NCBI GenBank assembly: GCA_018694455.1
Contig: JABHNP010000372.1
Location: 1 to 12,329 of the forward strand
Length of the DNA stretch: 12,329 nucleotides
From: Planctomycetaceae bacterium
GTDB lineage: Bacteria; Planctomycetota; Planctomycetia; Pirellulales; UBA1268
Direction: 5' to 3'
The translations under genes were made by a program, and so were the position numbers. Of this stretch, positions 1 to 6,226 are shown in pieces (position 1 is the first letter of the stretch; each line of letters starts with the position of its first letter). The notes under the pieces are model-generated. The model searched no databases. It was not told the DNA's origin and saw only the letters and a program-made list of their open reading frames with translations.

Positions 1-300
1 AAGTACTGTGTTTTTTTGATACTTCAAAAGCGCAGTGCCTCCGTCGAAAAAGAAAACAGCCTCTCGGCACACAAGTTGCAGCCTTTCTGCTAACGAAGGG
101 TCTGTGAAGCGTTCCAGTTGACTGCTTCAGTTCATTCAGAAACACGTTGTAGCAACCGCCCACCGAGCGACTGAACCTGATTTCTTCAAGAATTTAAAAA
201 GTGGAAATCAAATCCTTGCGACAAGAAAATCTTCAAAATCCCCCGTAAAAGTCGCACTCTCCTCGACGAAAGCACGATAGAAATCGAGTGCTTTGAAACC
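1..300. other. Left-edge stretch with no confident gene
   Basis: No ORF here can be assigned. One minus-strand frame stays open from the window edge up to a stop at 127-129. It contains a GTG at 70-72 preceded by an AAAGG about nine bases upstream, and would encode a start such as MCREAVFFFDGG running off the edge. This could be the N-terminus of a gene lying mostly outside the window, but 24-42 codons are too few to tell. A plus-strand frame also runs from base 1 to a stop near 93, which could equally be the tail of an upstream gene. Between about 130 and 265 I see nothing else of note. Confidence 0.3.
269..294. repeat. Small hairpin upstream of the P-II gene
   Basis: AAAGCAC (269-275) and GTGCTTT (288-294) are perfect inverted copies. 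GAT (276-278) can additionally pair with ATC inside, leaving a two-base bulge. There is no T-run after it, so it is not a typical terminator. It lies 14 bases before the larger inverted repeat at 309-371, and the two may form one structured element. It could also be a chance palindrome. Confidence 0.35.
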
Positions 301-308
301 CCGTCCTT

Positions 309-371
309 TATGGATGCCCCAATGGCTTGGGCGAGCAGTCCGCCTAGCTCGCCTAGGTCGGGGCATCTATA
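309..371. promoter_or_regulatory. Long two-step inverted repeat in the P-II leader
   Basis: The outer arms 309-320 and 360-371 pair over 12 bases with one G-T pair (core GATGCCCC/GGGGCATC). After an uneven internal loop (5 against 2 bases), the inner arms 326-336 and 347-357 pair over 11 bases with two G-T pairs, closing on a 10-base loop. This is far longer than expected by chance. It lacks a 3' T-tract, so simple termination is unlikely. A CATAAT sequence just at its edge (373-378) resembles a -10 element, about 75 bases before the gene start, but no good -35 is seen. It could be an operator, an RNA leader structure, an mRNA end for an upstream gene, or a dispersed palindromic repeat. Confidence 0.5.
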
Positions 372-452
372 TCATAATACATGCTGGATACTGCAGCCAA
401 AGGCAGTCTATCCTAAAGAAGACGTAAAGGAGAAAACGTAAAGGCGGCACGT

Positions 453-800
453 GTGAAACTCATTATTGCTATCATCCAACCAGATAAACTCGAACGAGTG
501 AAACAAACTCTTTCAGAGGTCAACGTTTTTCGGCTGACAATTCTTGATGTCCAAGGATTCGGTCGACAACGAGGCCACGCTGAGACATATCGGGGCCACG
601 AAATCGCCATCAATCTACTGCGTAAAGTGCAACTTCAAATTGCAGTCAATGATGAATTTGTCGAACCAACTATTCAAGCAATCCAAAGAGGGGGACGATC
701 GACTGAGACTGGAGAAATTGGTGACGGTAAAATTTTTGTTATACCAATGGATGAATGTGTTCGGATTCGAACAGGAGAGCGTGGCGAAGAAGCCATTTAG
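453..800 (+). CDS. P-II family nitrogen regulatory protein
   Basis: This is a small cytosolic trimeric signalling protein that binds ATP/ADP and 2-oxoglutarate and controls partners such as AmtB or glutamine synthetase regulators (family knowledge). The 115-residue product matches GlnB/GlnK throughout: an IIAIIQP beta strand at 4-10, GFGRQRGH at 35-42, T-loop YRGHE at 46-50, the B-loop TGEIGDGKIFV at 86-96 and the C-loop RIRTGE at 104-109. The E. coli protein has 112 residues; the extra ones are near 79-84 (GGRST). The position equal to the uridylylated Tyr51 is Ile, and position 49 (Ser phosphorylated in cyanobacteria) is His. The start is a GTG, with AAGGCGG five bases upstream and no in-frame ATG before it. 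No amtB or glnA lies next to it. Neither glnB nor glnK can be preferred. It converges on leuA. Confidence 0.93.
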   Translation: MKLIIAIIQPDKLERVKQTLSEVNVFRLTILDVQGFGRQRGHAETYRGHEIAINLLRKVQLQIAVNDEFVEPTIQAIQRGGRSTETGEIGDGKIFVIPMDECVRIRTGERGEEAI

Positions 801-830
801 GAAATTGCTTGAGTTTAAGATTGCTCGAGT

Positions 831-850
831 TAAAAAATCACTCGGGTGAT
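831..850 (-). terminator. Rho-independent terminator of leuA
   Basis: Read on the minus strand, just after the leuA stop, ATCAC and GTGAT (plus 846-850 and 837-841) form a 5-bp stem with a 4-base CCGA loop, followed by a run of six T. The stem is short but the T-run is clear. Directly before it on that strand lies a perfect 18-base palindrome (850-867, TAAACATGAT and its mirror), which includes the leuA stop codon and could add a second hairpin. On the plus strand no T-run follows, so the end of the P-II transcript is not explained by it. Confidence 0.55.
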
Positions 851-864
851 AAACATGATCATGT

Positions 865-2424
865 TTACAACTGTTGCGGATGAAGCCTTGGCTGTCTTCC
901 CATAGCAACGCGATTCACAGCAGCGAGAAATGCTTTTGCTGAAGCCTCCAGTGAATCTGTTGATACGCCTCTCCCTCGATGTAATTCACCTCGATAACGC
1001 TCAGCAGTTGCTTCAAGTTCCACAGACACTTCTGCCTGTGCATCTTTCCCAACAGTGACAGCTTGGACACGGAAATCTCGACAGACCGTTGTGATACCCG
1101 TAAGTTTTTCAATCGCCAAAAAGATCCCATCGATCGGGCCGTCACCACTGGTGATTGATACGGCCTGACTTTTGCCATCTTGCTGAACACGAAGCATTAC
1201 TGTCGGTGCTGCACCACTTTCACACGAAACTGAATACCCTTCAAAAACAAAGAGTTCTGGCAACACTGCAAACTGTTGTTCACAGAGAGACGCAATATCA
1301 CCGTCATAGATTTCTTTCTTTCGATCAGCAAGCACTTTGAATTGTTCAAAAACTGTCTGCAACTGCTCCCCGCTTAACTGATATCCGAGCGCAGCCGCAC
1401 GATCTGCCAGAGCAGCCCTACCGCTGTGTTTTCCGAGCACAAGGTTCGTGCGTTCTAAACCAACATCTTCCGGCCGCATGATTTCGTAGGTACTTCGGTC
1501 TTTTAACATGCCATCCTGATGAATACCTGCCTCGTGCGCAAACGCATTCCGGCCGACAATAGCTTTGTTTCTTGGTACCTGGATTCCGGTGATGTTGGCA
1601 ACGAGTCGGCTCGTTGGGACTAAACGCTGCGTTACAACCTGACTTTCAAACTTGTAGAGGTCGCTTCGTGTCCGAAGAGCCATCACGACTTCCTCAAGTG
1701 AACAGTTTCCAGCACGTTCCCCAATCCCATTGATCGTACATTCAACCTGACCAGCCCCAGCCTGAACGGCAGCCAAGCTATTGGCCACAGCCAATCCAAG
1801 ATCATCATGACAATGAACACTTAAGACAGCCCTATCGATGTTTGGGACCCTGCTTCTAATTGCATGTATCACATCAAACATTTGCTGAGGTGTCGCGTAA
1901 CCAACTGTGTCAGGAATATTGACCGTAGTCGCTCCAGCATCGATAACTGCTTCGACAACTCGGCAGAGAAAATCTATTTCTGTGCGAGCAGCATCCTCGG
2001 GTGAAAACTCAATGTCTTCACAGCAGCCTCTCGCTCGGCTGACACCTTCGACTGCTCGTCGAACAACCTCATCTTCGTCCATGCGAAGCTTAAACTCACG
2101 ATGTATGGCACTTGTTGCCAAAAAAACATGAATCCGTGGACGCACTGCTTCAGAAAGTGCTTCCCATGCACGGTCTATATCCTTGTCACTACATCGAGCA
2201 AGACCACAGATAATCGGCCCTTTTACAGCGCGGGCGATTTCACGCACTGACTCAAAATCACCCGGTGAAGCAATTGGAAAACCAGCCTCAATAACGTCTA
2301 CGCCTAGTTGAGACAAAGCATGAGCTATCTCAATTTTTTCAGTGAGATTCATGCTCGCCCCAGGAGACTGCTCTCCGTCTCGAAGCGTGGTATCAAAAAT
2401 ACGGACTGATGGATGGGCAGGCAT
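865..2424 (-). CDS. leuA: 2-isopropylmalate synthase
   Basis: The enzyme condenses acetyl-CoA with 2-oxoisovalerate to 2-isopropylmalate, the first committed step of leucine synthesis, in the cytosol. The 519-residue product has the complete two-part layout. A DRE-TIM metallolyase barrel (about 6-275) carries the signature DTTLRDGEQSPGAS at 11-24 and the divalent-metal ligands Asp11, His204 and His206 (SVHCHDDLGLAVANS) and Asn240 (GERAGNCSLEE). After a linker comes the C-terminal leucine-sensing domain (about 390-510) with GDGPIDGIFLAIEKL at 427-441 and GRGVSTDSLEASAKA near 484-498. This length and the regulatory domain argue for LeuA rather than homocitrate or citramalate synthase. I chose the ATG at 2424. 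A GTG at 2439 would add five residues; neither has a clear ribosome site. It stands alone, convergent to the P-II gene and divergent from the mazG operon. Confidence 0.95.
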   Translation of the reverse strand: MPAHPSVRIFDTTLRDGEQSPGASMNLTEKIEIAHALSQLGVDVIEAGFPIASPGDFESVREIARAVKGPIICGLARCSDKDIDRAWEALSEAVRPRIHVFLATSAIHREFKLRMDEDEVVRRAVEGVSRARGCCEDIEFSPEDAARTEIDFLCRVVEAVIDAGATTVNIPDTVGYATPQQMFDVIHAIRSRVPNIDRAVLSVHCHDDLGLAVANSLAAVQAGAGQVECTINGIGERAGNCSLEEVVMALRTRSDLYKFESQVVTQRLVPTSRLVANITGIQVPRNKAIVGRNAFAHEAGIHQDGMLKDRSTYEIMRPEDVGLERTNLVLGKHSGRAALADRAAALGYQLSGEQLQTVFEQFKVLADRKKEIYDGDIASLCEQQFAVLPELFVFEGYSVSCESGAAPTVMLRVQQDGKSQAVSITSGDGPIDGIFLAIEKLTGITTVCRDFRVQAVTVGKDAQAEVSVELEATAERYRGELHRGRGVSTDSLEASAKAFLAAVNRVAMGRQPRLHPQQL

Positions 2425-2720
2425 GATTCGTGTAAACACTCACTTTTCTTGAATATTCAATATGTATCTGACGGAAATATAACCTCAGAACCTAGGAAGT
2501 AATTTAGCAGACCTCCTTCATTTTCCACCCTCTGAAACTCCCACCACCAAAAGACCCGTTTCAATGATACGTGAAATTTGCTGAAAAGTGCGGCCACTAC
2601 TCAATATCAGCTTCCTGCCGGTGGCTTGGGACTTCGCAGGAGATCTGCATGCCAACAGAGTTCGGCTCTGGTATCATCGTATTCCGGAAGTTTTACCGAA
2701 CACAATTAAGCAGATGCACA
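2425..2720. other. Divergent spacer between leuA and mazG
   Basis: It must carry the promoters of both directions. On the minus strand AAGGAGGT near 2513-2520 sits in a possible 7-bp hairpin (AGGAGGT/ACTTCCT, loop 10 bases). An AATATA at 2476-2481 (TATATT on the minus strand) is a possible leuA -10 without a convincing -35. On the plus strand the mazG frame is open back to a GTG at 2571, but the 50 residues this would add look unlike any MazG start, so I treat that part as leader. No leucine-rich leader peptide was found. Confidence 0.3.
2449..2460. promoter_or_regulatory. 12-base perfect palindrome upstream of leuA
   Basis: TTGAATATTCAA is perfectly self-complementary and lies 10 bases before the GTG and 25 before the ATG of leuA. 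Its position would fit an operator overlapping the leader, but AT-rich palindromes of this length also arise by chance, and no second copy was seen in the window. Confidence 0.25.
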
Positions 2721-3020
2721 ATGACTCTTCGTGAGTTCCAACAACTCATTCGCAACATGTACCACGACAAAGATGCTGCACGTGGTGTAGAAGGAACATT
2801 CATGTGGCTGACTGAAGAGATCGGTGAACTTGCGACAGCACTGCGAAGCGGTTCACCGGAAGAACAATCCCTTGAGTTCGCGGACGTCCTCGCATGGCTC
2901 GTAACCATTGCAAATGTTGCCGACATAGACCTCGAGCAGGCAGTTGCTAAAAAATATGGGCAGGGCTGTCCTGGCTGCGGCCAAACGTCGTGTACCTGCC
3001 CGGATGCGGAGAAGCCATGA
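2721..3020 (+). CDS. MazG-like nucleotide pyrophosphohydrolase, cysteine-rich tail
   Basis: This is a 99-residue single-domain protein of the all-alpha NTP pyrophosphohydrolase (MazG-like) superfamily, whose members hydrolyse (d)NTPs to the monophosphate and pyrophosphate with Mg2+. The metal-binding pattern is visible: EEIGE at 32-36 (Glu32, Glu33, Glu36) in helix WLTEEIGELATALR, then Glu52 and Asp55 in LEFADVLAWL. The C-terminus ends in KYGQGCPGCGQTSCTC (79-94), where Cys83, Cys86, Cys91 and Cys93 could bind a zinc ion; classical MazG lacks this. The ATG at 2721 is chosen because the protein then begins MTLREFQQLIR, as expected for the fold; the open frame back to 2571 is probably not translated. 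No strong ribosome site precedes it. The stop codon overlaps the next start as ATGA, suggesting coupled translation. Substrate is unknown. Confidence 0.85.
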   Translation: MTLREFQQLIRNMYHDKDAARGVEGTFMWLTEEIGELATALRSGSPEEQSLEFADVLAWLVTIANVADIDLEQAVAKKYGQGCPGCGQTSCTCPDAEKP

Positions 3021-5209
3021 TGTTCATGCGGCTGGCCTTAGGCCCGCTCTTACTTTTCCTAGCTGTGCCGGCTTTTGCGAAAGCATCAACTGATGATGAA
3101 GTCATATCAGCTGATATTGGCCTAAACAATATTACGCGTGCAGGTCACTGGAACCCGGTGACGCTGCATCTCCCAAAAGCTCTTGTAGAGTCGCCAACGC
3201 GTCATGTCGCAGTGGAAGCTATGGATCCAGACGGACAATGGGTCCGATCACCACTTGCCCGCCCTGTTTTAATAAACAACACAAATTGGTCAGCAAGGCT
3301 TCTCGTCAAGCTCGGCAATCGAAACACAACTATTCGGGCTGTCGTCATTGACCAAGGGAACTCTGAAAGCACGGCCTCACCTCAAGAGCAGGTCATTGAG
3401 TCCACAGTATTGCGAATTCCGCAACCAGTGGAATCGAGCCAGGAAATCCTGCTCCTTCTTGGTGACCTTGTGAATGCAAAAAGGGTGACTCGTCTTGCTG
3501 CTCGGGAAGACGGGTCACGCATGCTCGTAATTTCTCCGAAACCAGAGGCCGTCTCAATTTCTGTCTCTCCTGCGTTTGGTCCCGCGGGCCTGATGTTTGA
3601 TGGCGTTAATCAAGCAATCATTTGTGGAAATGCGATTAAGCAAGGCATTTGCGACGAACAACTCTTTGAACTCGACGCATGGATACGGCAGGGGGGGGAC
3701 CTTCTTTTTATGGCAGGCAAGTCACTTCCTTCTGCCTTATCAGCTTCGCCAGTTATAGAGTCATGGCTACCCGGCACATTTGATCGGTTAATTCCATTAC
3801 GTCGAGCTGCTGCTTTGGAGACCTACGCACGGGCGAGTCGACCACTCGCTCGGCGTGCTATCGAAACATTACAGATTCCAATCTTTAATAATTCTCCTGA
3901 TATTCAAGGTGTTATCGAGGCTTCAGTCGGCAGTGCAAAAACTGATCCGCCGCTCGTTGTACGGCGAGCATACGGCTTTGGACAAATAACATGGATCGGT
4001 GTTGACCTTGACACCCAAACGTTTCGTTCCTGGTCCGGCACTGACTCTCTTTTACTGAACCTACTCAACATCCAGAACAGTGGAGATTCAGACGGGAGGG
4101 CAGGGGAGGTACGGCGGGGCGGCCTCGACCTAGCCGGACAATTAAGGCTTGCTGTCGATCATTTTATTGGCGTCTCAGTGATTCCATTTGAGCTCATCGC
4201 ACTCATCAGCTTGCTCTATGTTTGTGCAATATATCCACTCGATTGGTGGATTGCCCGCCGAAGTGAGCGATTCCGATGGGTCACGTGGCTTGCTTTGCCG
4301 CTGATGGTCCTCGGATTTACTGGAATCACGTGGTCGACATCGAAACGATTCAAGGCAGACGGGTGGCAGATCCACACTGCCGGACTTTTTGATATTGATC
4401 AGGCGACCCAGATGTGTAGGGCAAGCAGCTTTGCCGGCATCTGGGCATCAGACAATGGCCACTTTGACCTGTCTGTCAGTCCAGCTAAAGATAAAATTAA
4501 AGATGATCTTCGTTCTGTTGTAAGCTGGTTTGCAGCAGCTGGCCGCAACATAGGTGGCCCCGATGCTTTGTCTCCACACACTTCACTTGCTGGAACACCG
4601 TATGAATACGGTCCTGCTGCGTCAGAGCTTCAGGACATTCCTATTGCCGCGGCTTCGAGCCAACTTTTTGAAGCGAAGTGGTTCGGACGACTGCCAACTC
4701 ATCCAATACAATCAACACTTAGCAGGACCGGGCAGGGGACCTTGCGTGGAACACTTACAAGTCAGCTGCAAACACCACTCCAAGACTGCGTTCTGATGCA
4801 TGCCGGCTGGCTGTATGATGTTGGCACGTTGCATCCAGGCAAAACCTTTGACCTCGACGCCGGACGAGGTCCGAAATCTTTAGGGGCGGTTCTCACGAAA
4901 AAACGTGCCGTGAAAGACCGCAATGTCTCGGCCCGCTGGAAATCAGACGACCGTGACATCATACGAATTTTAGAAGTTGCTGGCATGCATCGGGCGGCCG
5001 GTGGATCAGAGTACACTGGCCTTCAGTCAGGCCGACTCGAGCATATTGACATGACTCATCTTCTTGTTTTGAATCGCATTATTCTTATTGGGAAGGGACC
5101 ACCCGCCACGAAATGGATACCACACAAAAAAGCTGAACCCAAAGACAAAGGCTTTGAAGATGCTGGAAACACGACTCTTTGGAGAATTGTTCTCGAAGTT
5201 CGTAACTAA
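3017..5209 (+). CDS. Exported membrane protein with amidotransferase-like domain
   Basis: This is a protein of 730 residues that I cannot assign to a named family. It begins with a signal peptide (MMFMRLALGPLLLFLAVPAFA, residues 1-21, likely cut before KAS). An extracytoplasmic beta-rich part follows (about 25-135), then a region (about 140-335) with strands and a helix like a class I glutamine-amidotransferase-like fold: LLLLGDL, QAIICGNA, ELDAWIRQGGDLLFMAG, and YGFGQITWIGVDLD. No catalytic Cys-His pair is evident, so it is probably a non-catalytic binding version (inference). Two membrane segments lie at about 391-408 and 420-440, followed by a roughly 290-residue C-terminal extracytoplasmic part. 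The start is ATG 3017, with GGAG at 3008-3011 and an ATGA overlap with mazG; ATGs at 3020 and 3026 are alternatives. The ABC ATPase follows 30 bases later, so it may be a partner of that ATPase. It contains a run of eight G (3691-3698) and a G-rich motif (4094-4119). Confidence 0.8.
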   Translation: MMFMRLALGPLLLFLAVPAFAKASTDDEVISADIGLNNITRAGHWNPVTLHLPKALVESPTRHVAVEAMDPDGQWVRSPLARPVLINNTNWSARLLVKLGNRNTTIRAVVIDQGNSESTASPQEQVIESTVLRIPQPVESSQEILLLLGDLVNAKRVTRLAAREDGSRMLVISPKPEAVSISVSPAFGPAGLMFDGVNQAIICGNAIKQGICDEQLFELDAWIRQGGDLLFMAGKSLPSALSASPVIESWLPGTFDRLIPLRRAAALETYARASRPLARRAIETLQIPIFNNSPDIQGVIEASVGSAKTDPPLVVRRAYGFGQITWIGVDLDTQTFRSWSGTDSLLLNLLNIQNSGDSDGRAGEVRRGGLDLAGQLRLAVDHFIGVSVIPFELIALISLLYVCAIYPLDWWIARRSERFRWVTWLALPLMVLGFTGITWSTSKRFKADGWQIHTAGLFDIDQATQMCRASSFAGIWASDNGHFDLSVSPAKDKIKDDLRSVVSWFAAAGRNIGGPDALSPHTSLAGTPYEYGPAASELQDIPIAAASSQLFEAKWFGRLPTHPIQSTLSRTGQGTLRGTLTSQLQTPLQDCVLMHAGWLYDVGTLHPGKTFDLDAGRGPKSLGAVLTKKRAVKDRNVSARWKSDDRDIIRILEVAGMHRAAGGSEYTGLQSGRLEHIDMTHLLVLNRIILIGKGPPATKWIPHKKAEPKDKGFEDAGNTTLWRIVLEVRN
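4094..4119 (+). repeat. G-rich motif, possible imperfect quadruplex
   Basis: GGGAGGGCAGGGG (4094-4106) is followed by GG, GG and GGGG blocks up to 4119. Four G-runs of three or more are present, with loops of 1, 2 and 9 bases, so it is close to but not within the strict quadruplex rule. It lies within the coding frame of the membrane protein, in a linker just before the first membrane segment, and encodes DGRAGE. A nearly identical motif lies at 9590-9607. Confidence 0.45.
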
Positions 5210-5239
5210 ATTCTCTGACTAAAAACTGAAGCATTTCTC

Positions 5240-6223
5240 ATGATTGAAACTGTCGAACTCACGAAAAAGTATGGTGACTTTTTTGCACTCGAGTCTCTCA
5301 CTCTTAAACTCGAGCAGGGAGACTTATTCGGGTTTATCGGTCCGAATGGTGCTGGAAAAACGACGACGATCCGAATCCTATCGACACTCCTTTCTCCGTC
5401 GTGGGGCGAAGCTTCCGTGTGCGGCTACTCTATTTACACACACCCTCGTGAAATCCGCCGAGCCATCGGTTACATGCCCGACATTTTCGGGGTATACGAT
5501 GACATGAGCGTTATTGAATATTTGGAATTCTTCGCTGCTGCGTATCGAATCGATGGGCCTGCTCGACGAAAAGTATCCGAACGCTCACTTGATCTCGTTG
5601 ACCTTGGCGTAAAAAGAGATGAACTTGTCACCAGCTTGTCTCGTGGCATGACTCAGCGCCTTGGCTTAGCACGAGTCCTTCTACATGATCCCCAAGTGCT
5701 TCTTCTTGATGAACCCGCAAGCGGCCTTGACCCAAGGGCTCGAATCGAAATGCGAAGCCTCCTAAAACGTCTCCAGGACTTAGGGAAAACAATCCTGGTA
5801 TCCAGCCATATTCTTCCGGAGCTCGCTGATATCTGCAACCGTGTCGGCATCATTGAATACGGACAACTCCTTGCCCATGGCGACGTAACAGACCTCCTCG
5901 CTCAAGTCCGCGGACGACCCACTATCTGCATCGATGTGCAGGGTGACCCAGAGAAATCAGCTCGCCTTCTTGAAGATTGCCCTGGCATTGCTGAGGTGCA
6001 AATAAGCAATAGTACGATCCGTGCAACACTCAACGATCGCGAAGTAGATACGTCACTTCTTCCCGCAAGAATAATTGCCGGCGGTGAACGACTGCTCGGA
6101 ATGAGGGAAGAAGAAATAAATCTTGAAACCGCCTTCCTGGAACTCACAAAGGGCTCCTTAGGAAGACAACCGGATAGCGCACCGCAAGGTTGGGGCAGAC
6201 TTGAAGACGATCGCTCGGCGTAA
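5240..6223 (+). CDS. ABC transporter ATP-binding protein (ABC-2/GldA type)
   Basis: This is a cytosolic ATPase subunit of 327 residues, of the DRA/ABC-2 export class. Visible motifs are Walker A GPNGAGKTT at 34-42, signature LSRGM at 133-137 (in place of LSGGQ), Walker B VLLLDEP at 153-159, D-loop SGLD at 161-164 and switch His190 in VSSHILPE. The Q-loop position reads GYMPDIFGVYDD (77-88), with Asp in place of Gln; related ATPases of this subgroup often share this, so I expect it to be active. Residues from about 230 on form the usual C-terminal extension of GldA/NatA-like ATPases. The start ATG lies 30 bases after the membrane gene stop, without a clear ribosome site. No typical permease with six membrane spans is in the window; the upstream gene has only two. 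The methyltransferase gene begins three bases after the stop. What it transports is unknown. Confidence 0.9.
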   Translation: MIETVELTKKYGDFFALESLTLKLEQGDLFGFIGPNGAGKTTTIRILSTLLSPSWGEASVCGYSIYTHPREIRRAIGYMPDIFGVYDDMSVIEYLEFFAAAYRIDGPARRKVSERSLDLVDLGVKRDELVTSLSRGMTQRLGLARVLLHDPQVLLLDEPASGLDPRARIEMRSLLKRLQDLGKTILVSSHILPELADICNRVGIIEYGQLLAHGDVTDLLAQVRGRPTICIDVQGDPEKSARLLEDCPGIAEVQISNSTIRATLNDREVDTSLLPARIIAGGERLLGMREEEINLETAFLELTKGSLGRQPDSAPQGWGRLEDDRSA

Positions 6224-6226
6224 AAT

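Noticed and set aside
328..343. Possible sigma-54 promoter (GG-N10-GC) before the P-II gene
   Set aside because: Only the GG and GC match; the surrounding consensus TGGCAC and TTGC is missing, and the bases lie inside the inverted repeat.
865..2424. leuA as homocitrate or citramalate synthase
   Set aside because: Length, complete C-terminal leucine-sensing domain and the DTTLRDGEQSPGAS form of the signature favour 2-isopropylmalate synthase.
2571..2720. Open frame extending mazG upstream by 50 codons from a GTG
   Set aside because: The added residues resemble no MazG N-terminus, and the ATG at 2721 gives a start and length that fit the fold.
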